A stretch of 64,000 nt of DNA from Actinoplanes nipponensis (GCF_016862275.1 NZ_BOMQ01000020.1:55895-119894); one strand, 5' to 3'; counted from the stretch's first letter, positions 1 to 9,347 are shown. Numbers and translations are program-made. The notes: generated by a model not told the origin, from the sequence alone.

Positions 1-119
1 CCGGTGCGCAGCGCCGGGGCGATCTCGACGACGGTGGGCCGGAAGCCGTGCCGGCCCAGCCAGTAGGCCAGGGCGGGCCCGGCGATGCTCGCGCCGGAGA
101 TGAGAACGCTGCCGGTCAT
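1..119 (-). CDS. FAD-dependent monooxygenase, N-terminal fragment
   Basis: Only the first 39 codons lie in the window; the gene continues past the left edge. The ATG is at 119 on the minus strand. The fragment reads MTGSVLISGASIAGPALAYW and continues into a LGRHGFRPTVVE-type strand. That is the GxSIAGPxLA dinucleotide-binding fold of FAD-dependent aromatic hydroxylases (PHBH/TetX-like group). It diverges from the TetR regulator at 205, a common arrangement in which the regulator controls the oxygenase. Substrate cannot be judged from this fragment. Confidence 0.7.
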   Translation of the reverse strand, partial: MTGSVLISGASIAGPALAYWLGRHGFRPTVVEIAPALRT

Positions 120-204
120 GGCGGCTCCAAACTGTGTCCGTAGGAATCAGTTATTTCTGTGTACGGTAGAGACAGTTGTCGTCGAAGCGCAAGAGGGTCG
201 TCCG
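120..204. promoter_or_regulatory. Divergent control region, monooxygenase/TetR
   Basis: This short, relatively AT-rich gap separates the two divergent starts. It contains a direct repeat, CTGTGTCCGTAG (132-143) and CTGTGTACGGTAG (157-169). The second copy lies in an imperfect palindrome with CTGT/ACAG ends at 157-175, a size usual for a TetR operator. No consensus -35/-10 pair stands out. Operator function is inference. Confidence 0.35.
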
Positions 205-900
205 ATGTCGGTGGAATTCCTGTGGGGCGCGCGGGCCCAGCCCACGCGCGGGCCGAAGCCGGCGCTGAGCCTGGAGAGCATCGCGAACGCCGCGATCGCC
301 GTCGCCGACGCCGAGGGCCTGGCCGCGGTCTCGATGCAGCGGGTCGCCGCCGAGCTGGGCAAGACCAAGATGTCGCTGTACCGCTACCTGCCCGGCAAGG
401 CGGAGCTGGTGGCGCTGATGATCGAGCGGGCCATCGGCGAGCCGCCGGTGCTGCGGGCGGCCTCCTGGCGCGCGGCGCTCACCGCCTGGTCGCAGCTGCT
501 CCACGCGGCCTACCTGCGGCACCCGTGGTCGGTCGACGCCACGGTCGGGCGGCGCCCGCTCGGCCCGCGCGAGCTGGGCTGGATGGAGAGCGCCCTCGCC
601 GCCCTGGGCACCGGATCGGGGCTCACCGGGGCCGAGCGCCTGGACGCCGTCGCGGTGCTCGCCGGGCACGCCCGGATGCTGGCCCAGCAGGCCGCCGCCC
701 AGCTCGACGAGCACGGCATGGCCACGGCGATGGCCGAGGTCATGACGCTGCACGGCGACCGCTTCCCGCACCTGACCGCGGCGATGCGGGCCACGGCCGA
801 ACAGGGCGGGCAGGACGACGCGTTCGCCTTCGGGGTGGAGCGCATCCTCGACGGGTTGCAGGCCCTGGTCGACCGCCGGGCCGGCTCCGGAGAAAGATGA
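205..900 (+). CDS. TetR/AcrR family transcriptional regulator
   Basis: 231-aa DNA-binding repressor-type protein. The helix-turn-helix is seen as IANAAIAVADAEGLAAVSMQ, then a recognition helix around KTKMSLYRYLPGKAELVALM (about residues 30-75). The C-terminal part is the Ala-rich ligand/dimerisation domain of the TetR_C type. The ATG at 205 is chosen over upstream in-frame starts because AAGAGGG lies 7 bases before it and the domain begins right after. It is transcribed away from the FAD monooxygenase and probably represses that promoter and its own. The inducer is unknown. Confidence 0.88.
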   Translation: MSVEFLWGARAQPTRGPKPALSLESIANAAIAVADAEGLAAVSMQRVAAELGKTKMSLYRYLPGKAELVALMIERAIGEPPVLRAASWRAALTAWSQLLHAAYLRHPWSVDATVGRRPLGPRELGWMESALAALGTGSGLTGAERLDAVAVLAGHARMLAQQAAAQLDEHGMATAMAEVMTLHGDRFPHLTAAMRATAEQGGQDDAFAFGVERILDGLQALVDRRAGSGER

Positions 901-975
901 TCGTCGATCGGCCGGACAGGTGTGAATGATCCTCACGACGGGTAACGCAGCCTCCGACCGCACAGGGAGGTGCCC

Positions 976-2646
976 GTGGAGACGCTGGCGGCTGAGGCGC
1001 TACGGCTCGATCTCGACGTAATCGACTACCTGATCCTCGCGATCTATTTCGCGACCGTCCTGGGCGTCGGCTTCGCCGCCCGCAGAGCCATCCGCACCAG
1101 CGCCGACTTCTTCCTCTCGGGCCGATCGATGCCCGCCTGGGTCACCGGCCTGGCGTTCGTCTCGGCCAACCTGGGCGCCCTGGAGATCATCGGCATGGCC
1201 GCCAACGGCGCCCAGTACGGCCTGATGACGCTGCACTACTACTGGATCGGCGCCGTGCCGGCGATGGTCTTCCTCGGCATCGTGATGATGCCCTTCTACT
1301 ACGGCTCCAAGGTCCGCAGCGTCCCGGAGTTCCTGCGGTTGCGGTTCAACCGGCCGACCCACCTGTTCAACGCGCTCAGCTTCGCCACCGCCCAGGTGCT
1401 GATCGCCGGCGTCAACCTGTACGCCCTCGCCCTGGTGCTGGACGCGCTGCTGGGCTGGCCGCTCTGGGTGTCGATCGTGATCGGCGCGGCGATCGTGCTG
1501 ACCTACATCGGCATCGGCGGGTTGTCGTCGGCCATCTACAACGAGGTGCTCCAGTTCTTCGTGATCCTGGCCGGGCTGATCCCGATCACCATCGTCGGCC
1601 TGGTCAAGGTCGGCGGCATCGACGGCCTGTTCGCCGCGGTGCGCGACAGCGACCTCGGCGACGCCGCCCTGCACACCTGGCAGGGCACGGCCAGCTCGGC
1701 CAACCCGCTGGGCGCCAACTGGATCGGCATCGTCTTCGGCCTGGGCTTCGTGCTCTCGTTCGGCTACTGGACCACGAACTTCGCCGAGGTGCAGCGGGCC
1801 CTGTCGGCCAAGAACATGAGCGCCGCCCGGCGTACCCCGATCATCGGCGCCTTCCCGAAGCTGCTCATCCCGGCGGTCACGGTCATCCCCGGCCTGATCG
1901 CCATCGTCACGGTCAAGGGGCTCGGCGCCGACGAGGGCGACTACGTCTACAACAACGCCATCCCGCTGCTCATGCGCGACCTGCTGCCCAACGGCGTGCT
2001 CGGCGTCGCGGTCACCGGCCTGATCGCCTCGTTCATGGCGGGCATGGCGGCCAACGTCAGCGGCTTCAACACCGTCTTCACGTACGACATCTGGCAGACC
2101 TACATCCGCCGGGACCGCTCCGACGAGTACTACCTGCGGATCGGCCGGGTCGCCACGGTCGGCGGCATCATCATCGGCATCGGCACCGCGTTCATCGCGG
2201 CCGGCTTCAGCAACATCATGAACTACATCCAGGCGCTGTTCTCGCTCTTCAACGCCCCGCTGTTCGCCACCTTCATCGTCGGCATGTTCTGGAAGCGGAT
2301 GACCGCCTGGGCCGGCTTCTGGTCGCTGCTGCTGGGCACCGCGTCGTCGCTCACGCTGTACCTGCTCTACCTGGCCGACGCCGTCACGTTCAACTCCGAC
2401 CTGGAGGAGAGCTTCTGGGGCGCCGGGCTGGCCTTCGTCACGGCCGTCGTGGTCGCCGTGGCGGTGACCCTGATCACCGAGTCCAAGCCGGACGACGAGC
2501 TGCGCGGCCTGGTCTACGGCCTGGGCGGGCCCACCACCTCCGGCGAGGTGATCCTGGCGGGCGACAAGGTCTGGTGGCGCAACCCCGTGCTGCTCGGCGG
2601 GATCGCCGTCGCGCTGGCCTTCCTGCTCTACATCCCCGTCTGGTAA
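976..2646 (+). CDS. Sodium:solute symporter (SSS family)
   Basis: 556-aa polytopic membrane protein, about 13 hydrophobic segments, of the SSS/SGLT family, which couples solute uptake to Na+. Family features include an N-terminal DYLILAIYFATVLGVGFAAR helix, the ADFFLSGRSMPAW segment and the GxGGLSSAIYNEVLQFF segment near residue 190. Two GTGs compete; the one at 976 is preferred because AGGGAGG (964-970) overlaps the GTG at 970 but sits 5 bases before 976. A small membrane protein follows 27 bases downstream, probably co-transcribed. Substrate (sugar, carboxylate or amino acid) cannot be assigned. Confidence 0.88.
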   Translation: METLAAEALRLDLDVIDYLILAIYFATVLGVGFAARRAIRTSADFFLSGRSMPAWVTGLAFVSANLGALEIIGMAANGAQYGLMTLHYYWIGAVPAMVFLGIVMMPFYYGSKVRSVPEFLRLRFNRPTHLFNALSFATAQVLIAGVNLYALALVLDALLGWPLWVSIVIGAAIVLTYIGIGGLSSAIYNEVLQFFVILAGLIPITIVGLVKVGGIDGLFAAVRDSDLGDAALHTWQGTASSANPLGANWIGIVFGLGFVLSFGYWTTNFAEVQRALSAKNMSAARRTPIIGAFPKLLIPAVTVIPGLIAIVTVKGLGADEGDYVYNNAIPLLMRDLLPNGVLGVAVTGLIASFMAGMAANVSGFNTVFTYDIWQTYIRRDRSDEYYLRIGRVATVGGIIIGIGTAFIAAGFSNIMNYIQALFSLFNAPLFATFIVGMFWKRMTAWAGFWSLLLGTASSLTLYLLYLADAVTFNSDLEESFWGAGLAFVTAVVVAVAVTLITESKPDDELRGLVYGLGGPTTSGEVILAGDKVWWRNPVLLGGIAVALAFLLYIPVW

Positions 2647-2673
2647 CCGGCGCGAGCCGCGAGAGGAGTCGTC

Positions 2674-3009
2674 ATGTCGCAGGAGTCCGACCGTCCCGGC
2701 GACGAGCAGCCGGCCGAGGGCGCGGATCAGGAGAAGGTGTCCGCGGCCGCCCGGTTGTTCGACGTCCGCCGGGTGATCGGCGGTCTGTTCGTGGTCTACG
2801 GGCTGATCGTCACGCTGCTCGGGTTGTTCGACGACAGCGCCGACATCGACAAGGCGCAGGGCGTGCGGATCAACCTCTGGATGGGCCTGGCGATGCTGGC
2901 GCTGGGCGGGTTCTTCCTGCTCTGGCTCCGGTTGAGCCCCACCGAGGTGCCCGCCACGGAAGCGGATCCGGAGGCCGACGCGGGCCCCCGGAAGGCCGCC
3001 GGGACCTGA
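2674..3009 (+). CDS. Small two-helix membrane protein
   Basis: 111 aa. An acidic cytosolic N-terminus is followed by two predicted transmembrane segments (about residues 36-52, VIGGLFVVYGLIVTLLG, and 70-88, MGLAMLALGGFFLLWL) and an acidic tail. GAGAGGAG lies just upstream of the ATG. It sits 27 bases after the symporter on the same strand, so it may be an accessory subunit or stability factor for that transporter; this is inference from position. No named family recognised. Confidence 0.72.
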   Translation: MSQESDRPGDEQPAEGADQEKVSAAARLFDVRRVIGGLFVVYGLIVTLLGLFDDSADIDKAQGVRINLWMGLAMLALGGFFLLWLRLSPTEVPATEADPEADAGPRKAAGT

Positions 3010-3069
3010 ACGGCAACCGGGGCCGCCCGTTTGATGGAGAAGCCGGTGCGACCCGGGTGCAACACGGTT

Positions 3070-3107
3070 GCACCCCCACCCCGAACCTTCCGATCGGGTG
3101 GGGGTGC
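3070..3107. terminator. Strong GC hairpin
   Basis: Perfect 12-bp inverted repeat: GCACCCCCACCC at 3070-3081 and GGGTGGGGGTGC at 3096-3107, with a 14-base loop. No T-run follows, as is usual for actinomycete terminators. It lies downstream of the symporter pair and ends 16 bases before the next ATG, so it may terminate the symporter transcript or act in the leader of the small gene. Confidence 0.6.
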
Positions 3108-3123
3108 TTCCGATACTCAGGTC

Positions 3124-3378
3124 ATGGAACCCCTCGCCTCAGTTAGCTTCGCTGGCGGAGCCGGACAGCGGCCCGCCGGCTGGCAGATGCAGCTTCGCGT
3201 TGACTACGCCGTCAACAAGGTCATGCAGACGCATCGCGGTCAGTCCGAGGATGCGGTTGCCCAGGCCATCCAGGATGAGCTCCGCACTGTCGGAGTGGTG
3301 CCCAACGGCCGGCAGATCGCGCAGTACGCCGCGGTCATCTCCAGCCTGCCGCTGCTGCCGCCCAACAACCGTACGTAG
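3124..3378 (+). CDS. Small hypothetical protein (84 aa)
   Basis: Soluble 84-aa protein of no family I recognise. It has no signal peptide or membrane segment. The middle reads as amphipathic helices, including VNKVMQTHRGQSEDAVAQAI, and the end is proline/leucine rich (SSLPLLPPNNRT). The ATG at 3124 is the first after the hairpin; only a weak CAGG precedes it. Composition is less extreme in GC than the shadow frames, supporting real coding. It converges on the lipoprotein gene ending at 3379, with no gap. Confidence 0.6.
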   Translation: MEPLASVSFAGGAGQRPAGWQMQLRVDYAVNKVMQTHRGQSEDAVAQAIQDELRTVGVVPNGRQIAQYAAVISSLPLLPPNNRT

Positions 3379-4515
3379 TCAGCGGGCCGGGAAGCGCAGG
3401 ATCCGGTCGTCGCCGTCCCGGACGTCCCCCCGGCCGTCCGTGTTCGAGGTGGTGAGCCAGAGCGCGCCGTCCGGCGCGACGGCTACCGTTCGTAGCCGCC
3501 CGTACCGCTCGGACAGCTCGGCCCTCGGCTCACCACCGCCGAGCGGCACGGTCCACAGCCGTTCCCCGCGCAGCGCGGCGACGTACAGGGTGCCGCCGGC
3601 GATCGCCGCCCCGGACGGCGAGGCGTCCTCGGTGCGCCACGTGACCATCGGGTCGGCGTACCCGGCGCGGCCGCCCTTGCCCTCGACCTCGGGCCAGCCG
3701 TAGTTCCGGCCGGCCTCGATCCGGTTGACCTCGTCGAAGCGGTTCTGACCGAACTCGATGCCGTACATCGTGCCGTCCGCCGCCCAGGCGAGGCCCTGCA
3801 CGTTGCGGTGCCCCAGGCTCCAGACCGGCGAGCCGGCGGTCGGGTTGCCCGGCGCGGGGTCGCCCTGCGGGGTCAGCCGCAGGATCTTGCCGTTGCTGTC
3901 GCCGGCGTCCTGCGCCGCGCTGCCGTCGCCCGCGTCGCCGGTGCCCACGTAGAGCATCCGGTCCGGGCCGAACGCGATCCGGCCGCCGTTGTGGATGCCG
4001 GCCCGGTCGATCCCGTCGAAGATCACTTCCGGGGTCCCGCCGCCGAGCTTGAACCGGACGATCCGGTTGTCGTCGCGGGCGGTGTGGTACGCGTACACCC
4101 ACTTCGTCTCGGCGTAGTCGGGCGCGACCGCGAGACCGAGCAGGCCGCCCTCGCCGCCGGCCGAGACGCCCGGCACCGTGAAGACCCGCTGCGGCGCGCC
4201 CCCGCCGGTACGTACCCGCAGCACGTCGCCGCTGTCCCGCTCGGCGACCAGGGCGCTGCCGTCGGGCAGGAAGGCCAGGCCCCACGGCACGTCGAGACCG
4301 GTCGCGACGGTTTCCGGGGCGCTCAGATCGGGCGTGCCGCCGCCGGTCGACGGGGCGGCCGGAACGGGCGCGGTGGACGGCGCGGAGGCGGCTGGGGGTT
4401 CGGGAGCGGCGGCCGGCTCCGCGCTGGAACAGGCGGCCAGCAGGACCGCGCTCGCTGCGGTAACAGCTGCTTTCCAGCGCACTCCGGACCGATCGGCGGT
4501 TGACATGGCACCCAC
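3379..4515 (-). CDS. PQQ-dependent sugar dehydrogenase-like lipoprotein (GSDH)
   Basis: 378-aa secreted lipoprotein of the glucose/sorbosone dehydrogenase (soluble PQQ-GDH-like) six-bladed propeller family. A signal peptide ends in a lipobox, LLAAC, with the lipidated Cys near residue 29. A Pro/Ala linker follows, then the propeller with family motifs: GLDVPWGLAFLPDGSALVAER, IHNGGRIAFGPD, LYVGTGDAG and GHRNVQGLAW. The family oxidises aldoses or sorbosone outside the membrane, although many actinobacterial members lack a proven substrate. Start is GTG 4515 or ATG 4506; both have only modest Shine-Dalgarno sequences. Confidence 0.85.
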   Translation of the reverse strand: MGAMSTADRSGVRWKAAVTAASAVLLAACSSAEPAAAPEPPAASAPSTAPVPAAPSTGGGTPDLSAPETVATGLDVPWGLAFLPDGSALVAERDSGDVLRVRTGGGAPQRVFTVPGVSAGGEGGLLGLAVAPDYAETKWVYAYHTARDDNRIVRFKLGGGTPEVIFDGIDRAGIHNGGRIAFGPDRMLYVGTGDAGDGSAAQDAGDSNGKILRLTPQGDPAPGNPTAGSPVWSLGHRNVQGLAWAADGTMYGIEFGQNRFDEVNRIEAGRNYGWPEVEGKGGRAGYADPMVTWRTEDASPSGAAIAGGTLYVAALRGERLWTVPLGGGEPRAELSERYGRLRTVAVAPDGALWLTTSNTDGRGDVRDGDDRILRFPAR

Positions 4516-4657
4516 CGTGCCTCGGCTTTCTGGGAGAAAGCTGAACGGGTGCGACCGTTATCAAGTATTCACCGATCCATGCAGGTACATGCTTGACAGC
4601 CTGCGGCGATGGCCGGGAGGGTCCACTCACGACCTTCCCACCCATGGAGGCTCCCAC

Positions 4658-7600
4658 ATGACCTCAGCCCGCCGGGCTACCGCCTGCGCGTTATCTCTTC
4701 TGACAGTGGCTGCCGCGGCCCTGTCCGGGATCGCGCCTGCGGCCGCCGTACCACCCGGGGACGACCTCGCGGTGTACGTCGGCACCCTCGACGCAGCACA
4801 GCTCGAACGCCTTCGTGCGGTCGGCATCGACCACGACGAGAGCGCCGTGACCGCCGCCGCCGACGGCAAGGTCACCGTTCAGCCCATCCTCGGCCGGCGT
4901 CAGGCGGAAGCCCTCGTCAAGGCCGGTGTCCCGTTGACCGAGAAGCGCGCCACCAAGGCCATGCGCAAGCAGGCCGTGGCCGGTCCCACGGTGTTCCGGC
5001 AGTACAACGCCCCGGGCGGTCTCCGCGAGGAGCTGGCCCAGACGGTGGCCGCGAACCCGCGCATCGCCAAGCTCGTCACGGTCGGCAAGAGCCTGCGCGG
5101 CGTGCCGATCCAGGCCGTCAAGGTCACCCGCGACGCGCGCTACGTGCCGGACGGGCGCCGCCCCGCGGCGATCTACCTCGGCGCCCAGCACGCCCGTGAG
5201 TGGATCACCCCCGAGATGACCCGCCGCCTGATGCACCACGTCATCGACGGCTACGGCACCGACCCGGCGCTGACCAAGCTGGTCAACACCACCGAGCTGT
5301 GGTTCCTGCCGGTGGCCAACCCGGACGGCTACGACTTCACCTTCACCGAGGGCCACCGGCTGTGGCGCAAGAACCTGCGCGACAACAACGGCGACGGGGA
5401 GATCACCCCGGGCGACGGCGTCGACCTCAACCGCAACTTCGCGGAGAAGTGGGGCTACGACAACGAGGGCTCGTCGCCCGACCCGGCCAGCGAGACCTAC
5501 CGCGGCACGGGCCCGAACTCCGAGCCCGAGACCAAGGCGCTGGACGCGCTGTTCCGGCGGGTCGGCTTCGAGTTCCTGGTCAACTACCACTCGGCCGCCG
5601 AGCTGCTGCTCTACGGCATCGGCTGGCAGGTGAGCACGCCCAGCCCGGACGACCAGATCCAGATCGCCCTGGCCGGCGACGACGCGCACCCCGCCGTGCC
5701 CGGCTACGACCCGGACATCTCGGCCGAGCTCTACACCACCAACGGCGACACCGACTTCCACGCCCAGGTCCGCTACGGCGCGCTCGGGTTCACCCCGGAG
5801 ATGAGCACCTGCGAGACCATCTCCAACCTGTACCCGGACGACCAGTGGAAGGCGGAGGACTGCGAGAGCGGCTTCAACTTCCCGGACGACGAGAAGCTGA
5901 TCCAGGACGAGTTCCTGAAGAACCTGCCGTTCGCGCTCTCGGTCGCCCAGTCGGCCAAGCAGCCGGACCGCCCGGTGTCGACGGTCGGGCGCAGCACCGC
6001 CGACCTGACCGTGGACGCGTTCGACACCTCGTACGGCTCGCGCCAGCAGGTCGCCGTGACCGCCCGTCGCAGCCTGCGCGACGTCACCCTGCACTACCGG
6101 ATCAACGGCGGGCGCGAGCGCACCGACCGGACCCGGGAGTGGCGCGGCGGCGAGCGCTACGGCGACGGCGTCGACAAGTACTTCGCCGAGCGCCGCGGCA
6201 CGGTCACCCGGGCCCGCGCCAAGGACAAGGTGCAGGTCTGGTTCACCGCCCGCAACGGCCGCAAGACCATCAAGTCGGCCCCGTTCACCTACACCGTCGC
6301 CGACAAGATCGGCGGTGACGTGCTGGTGCTCGCCGCCGAGGACGTCACCGGCGTCTCGCCGGCCAACACCGACGGCGCGACCAGCGCCCGGTACGCCGCC
6401 GCGCACGTGGCGGCCCTCAAGAGCGCCGGCCGCTCGGCCGACGTCTACGACATCGACGCCCGCGGCCGCAAGGCGCCGCACCCGCTCGGCGTGCTCTCGC
6501 ACTACAAGGCCGTGCTCTGGGAGACCGGCGACGACATCATCCCGCGGGCCGGCGGCCAGCCGGGCGGCACGGTGGCCCGCTCCGCCCTGGAGACCGAGCT
6601 GGCCGTCCGCGACTACCTGAACGAGGGCGGCAAGCTGCTGCTCAGCGGCAAGTACGCCGGCTTCGCCCAGGGCGCGAACGGCGCGTACGTGTACCAGCCG
6701 GAGGGCCCGGCGGAGTGCCTCGCGGCGGACGACCCGACCTGCCTGCCGCTGGGCAACGACTTCGAGCAGTACTGGCTCGGCGCGTACTCGTACGTCGACG
6801 ACGGGGGCACCAGCCCGGAGGGCACGCCGTACCCGGTGGTCGGCACCTCCGGAGCCTTCAAGGGCTTCACCGGCCACCCGGCCGGCGACCACACCGCGGC
6901 GTTCCTGGCCACCTCGAGCTTCCTGCCCAAGGCCCAGTTCCCGCAGTTCGCCAGCGCGGCCCCGCTCGACTGGCAGCAGCCCGGCGCCGCGCCGTACGAC
7001 CCGTACGACGGCGCCTGGTACCTGTGGAGCGGGCAGGCGGACGTCTCGTACAAGCGGCTCACGAAGACCGTCGACCTGACGGCCGCGACGGCCGCGCGCC
7101 TGAAGTTCCAGACGTCGTTCGACACCGAGGCCGGCTGGGACTTCATGTTCGTCGAGGCGCACGTGGTGGGCACCGACGACTGGACCACGCTGCCGGACGC
7201 CGGCGGGCTGACCACCACCGACACCGGTGACAGCTGCCAGTCCGACATCGAGACGATCCACCCGTTCCTGCTGCACTACCAGGGCGAGGGCTGCACCTCG
7301 ACCGGCACCACCGGCACCTGGAACGCGGCCACCGGCAACAGCGCCGGCTGGAAGCAGTTCGACGCCGACCTGAGCGCCTACGCGGGCAAGCAGGTCGAGG
7401 TCTCGATCTCCTACATGTCGGACTGGGGCACCCAGGGCCTGGGCGTCTTCCTGGACGACGTCCGGGTCGAGGTCAACGGCGCGGTGGCGCAGCAGACCTC
7501 GTTCGAGAGCGACCTCGGCGGCTGGACCGTCGCCGGGCCGCCCCCGGGCTCGGGCAAGAACAGCTCCGACTGGGCGCGCAGCCAGCTCGCCTTCGACTCC

Positions 7601-7714
7601 GGCGCCGGGGTCACCACCGCGGACAGCGTCTACCTGGGCTTCGGCCTGGAGGGGCTGCCCACGGCGGAGCGGGTCGACCTGGTCCGCCGGGCCCTGCGTC
7701 ACCTGAAGAGGTAA
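4658..7714 (+). CDS. Secreted zinc carboxypeptidase (M14) with C-terminal domains
   Basis: 1018-aa exported metallopeptidase. GGAGG is 7 bases before the ATG at 4658. A signal peptide ends near AAAVPPG, followed by a propeptide-like region of about 100 aa. The M14 domain shows the zinc ligands His178 and Glu181 in QHAREW, third ligand His311 in NYHSAAE, substrate-binding DLNRNF, and catalytic Glu381 in FTPEMSTCE. This resembles carboxypeptidase T. After about residue 450 come beta-sandwich-like and immune-inhibitor-A-like segments with paired Cys, suggesting extra binding modules. It probably trims C-terminal residues from peptides outside the cell, next to another secreted peptidase gene. 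Confidence 0.9.
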   Translation: MTSARRATACALSLLTVAAAALSGIAPAAAVPPGDDLAVYVGTLDAAQLERLRAVGIDHDESAVTAAADGKVTVQPILGRRQAEALVKAGVPLTEKRATKAMRKQAVAGPTVFRQYNAPGGLREELAQTVAANPRIAKLVTVGKSLRGVPIQAVKVTRDARYVPDGRRPAAIYLGAQHAREWITPEMTRRLMHHVIDGYGTDPALTKLVNTTELWFLPVANPDGYDFTFTEGHRLWRKNLRDNNGDGEITPGDGVDLNRNFAEKWGYDNEGSSPDPASETYRGTGPNSEPETKALDALFRRVGFEFLVNYHSAAELLLYGIGWQVSTPSPDDQIQIALAGDDAHPAVPGYDPDISAELYTTNGDTDFHAQVRYGALGFTPEMSTCETISNLYPDDQWKAEDCESGFNFPDDEKLIQDEFLKNLPFALSVAQSAKQPDRPVSTVGRSTADLTVDAFDTSYGSRQQVAVTARRSLRDVTLHYRINGGRERTDRTREWRGGERYGDGVDKYFAERRGTVTRARAKDKVQVWFTARNGRKTIKSAPFTYTVADKIGGDVLVLAAEDVTGVSPANTDGATSARYAAAHVAALKSAGRSADVYDIDARGRKAPHPLGVLSHYKAVLWETGDDIIPRAGGQPGGTVARSALETELAVRDYLNEGGKLLLSGKYAGFAQGANGAYVYQPEGPAECLAADDPTCLPLGNDFEQYWLGAYSYVDDGGTSPEGTPYPVVGTSGAFKGFTGHPAGDHTAAFLATSSFLPKAQFPQFASAAPLDWQQPGAAPYDPYDGAWYLWSGQADVSYKRLTKTVDLTAATAARLKFQTSFDTEAGWDFMFVEAHVVGTDDWTTLPDAGGLTTTDTGDSCQSDIETIHPFLLHYQGEGCTSTGTTGTWNAATGNSAGWKQFDADLSAYAGKQVEVSISYMSDWGTQGLGVFLDDVRVEVNGAVAQQTSFESDLGGWTVAGPPPGSGKNSSDWARSQLAFDSGAGVTTADSVYLGFGLEGLPTAERVDLVRRALRHLKR

Positions 7715-7750
7715 GCCTCTTTCGGAGGGAAACCGCCAGAACCGCAGACC

Positions 7751-7788
7751 GCGCCGCGCGCTTGCTCTAGACAGGAGGCGCGCGGCGC
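7751..7788. terminator. Hairpin between two secreted peptidase genes
   Basis: Perfect 11-bp inverted repeat, GCGCCGCGCGC at 7751-7761 and GCGCGCGGCGC at 7778-7788, with a 16-base loop containing CTAG. It lies 37 bases after the carboxypeptidase stop and 30 bases before the next start. Likely a factor-independent-style terminator without a U-tract. Confidence 0.5.
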
Positions 7789-7817
7789 GCCTGCCGGGCA
7801 GGGCGGAGAGACAACCG

Positions 7818-9347
7818 GTGCGAGCACAGACACGGCCGATCCTGGCCGCGTTCCTGACTGTCCTGGCCGCGGTGACCTCCGTCGCGACCCCCGCGTACGC
7901 GGTACGCGGGGGCGCGCCGCAGTGGCGGGCCTGCGCGGAGGACGCCACCGCCCAGTGCGCCACGCTGACCGTGCCCGTCGACTGGGCCCGGCCGTACGGG
8001 CCGTCCGTGGCCGTAGCGCTGGCCCGCCGCCCGGCCGCCGACCCGCGCCACCGGATCGGCACCCTGGTGGTGAATCCCGGCGGTCCCGGTGGCTCGGGTG
8101 TCGACTTCACCCTCGAGAGCGCCGGGTTCTTCACCCCGGAGCTGCGCCGACGCTTCGACATCGTGGGTTTCGACCCGCGCGGGGTCTCACGGAGCCACCC
8201 CATCGTCTGCACCACCACGGTGCTGACCGCCGCCCCGCCGCCGGCCATCGACAGCGCGCGGGCGTACGACACGTTCGTCGCCTACAACCGCCGGCTCGAC
8301 GCGGACTGCGCCAGGCGCACCGGGCCGCTGTACGGGCACGTGGACACGCTCAGCGTGGTGCGCGACGTGGAGGCGCTGCGGGCGGCGCTGGGCGAGGAGA
8401 CGATCAGCTTCTACGGCGCGTCGTACGGCACCCTGCTCGGCCAGCAGTACGCCGAGCGCTACCCGCGGCGGATCCGGGCGATGGTGCTCGACAGCGTCAT
8501 GGACCACACCGTCGACACCGACGGCTTCCTCGGCGGCGAGGCGCTCACCGCGCAGGACTCCTTCGACGAGTTCGTGGCCTGGTGCGCGCGCAGCACCGAG
8601 TGCGCCGTGCACGGCCGGGACGTGCGCGAACTCTGGGCCGGCCTGCTCGCCGCCGCGAGGGCCGGGACGCTGCGGGACCCGAACGACCCCACCTCTCACC
8701 TGAGCCTGTACGAGCTGGTGGCGGTGGCCTTCGGCTCCATGTACGACCCGCAGTGGCACGCGCTGGGCATCTTCATCCGGGACGCGGCGGCCGGCCCCGG
8801 CGCCCGGCGGCCCCGCGCCGCCCCGGTCGACGTGAGCGAGCACGGCTTCCACGCCGCCTTCTGCGACGACTGGTCGATGCCCGTCGCCGGGTACGCCGAC
8901 CTGCGCGCCCGGCTCGACCGGATCGCCGCCACGGCGCCGCAGATGCCGTTCTCCCCGCTCGCGATCACCTCCGCGTACGGCTGCCTGGGCCGGCCGGGCC
9001 GCGTGGACAACCCGCAGCGGGCGCTGTCCCGGGCCCGGACCGGTCCGGTGCTGCTGGTCAACGCGCGGCACGACCCGGCCACGCCGCACGTCTGGGCCCG
9101 CCACGTGGCCGCCCAGCTGGGGCCGGCGGCGTCCCTGCTGACCTACGAGGGCTGGGGCCACATCGTCTACGGCCGCAGCGACTGCGTGAGCGGGGCGGTG
9201 GACCGCTACATGCTGACCGTCCGTCCGCCCGCGGCCGGCGCCGGGTGCCCCGGGGTGGAACCGAAGGCGGCCGGGGTGGGCAGCATCGGTCCCGGCGTGG
9301 GGGTCCGCCGCGGTGATCGACATGGTCCGGGGGCTACCCAGCGGTAA
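7818..9347 (+). CDS. Secreted alpha/beta hydrolase, tripeptidyl aminopeptidase-like (S33/TAP)
   Basis: 509-aa exported serine hydrolase of the SlpD/TAP family, which removes N-terminal tripeptides or cleaves esters. Start GTG 7818 opens a signal peptide (RPILAAFLTVLAAVTSVATP, then AYA-VRG). Family landmarks: LVVNPGGPGGSG oxyanion segment, DPRGVSRS, nucleophile in GASYGTLLG, and a C-terminal TAP-like domain with the acid in NARHDPATPHVWA and His in GWGHIVYG. A Cys pair near the end (SDCVSG, GAGCPG) is typical of the C-terminal domain. With the M14 enzyme upstream it suggests extracellular peptide scavenging. Confidence 0.88.
   Translation: MRAQTRPILAAFLTVLAAVTSVATPAYAVRGGAPQWRACAEDATAQCATLTVPVDWARPYGPSVAVALARRPAADPRHRIGTLVVNPGGPGGSGVDFTLESAGFFTPELRRRFDIVGFDPRGVSRSHPIVCTTTVLTAAPPPAIDSARAYDTFVAYNRRLDADCARRTGPLYGHVDTLSVVRDVEALRAALGEETISFYGASYGTLLGQQYAERYPRRIRAMVLDSVMDHTVDTDGFLGGEALTAQDSFDEFVAWCARSTECAVHGRDVRELWAGLLAAARAGTLRDPNDPTSHLSLYELVAVAFGSMYDPQWHALGIFIRDAAAGPGARRPRAAPVDVSEHGFHAAFCDDWSMPVAGYADLRARLDRIAATAPQMPFSPLAITSAYGCLGRPGRVDNPQRALSRARTGPVLLVNARHDPATPHVWARHVAAQLGPAASLLTYEGWGHIVYGRSDCVSGAVDRYMLTVRPPAAGAGCPGVEPKAAGVGSIGPGVGVRRGDRHGPGATQR

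Noticed and set aside
4593..4598. Exact TTGACA 60 bases before the carboxypeptidase gene
   Set aside because: No TA-type -10 lies 15-19 bases downstream (the sequence there is GGGAGG), so a promoter is not supported.
4691..8272. 1193-codon minus-strand open frame
   Set aside because: It is antisense to the carboxypeptidase and TAP-like genes, whose motifs, signal peptides and ribosome sites are clear; its own product is Arg/Val/Gly-rich with no domain.
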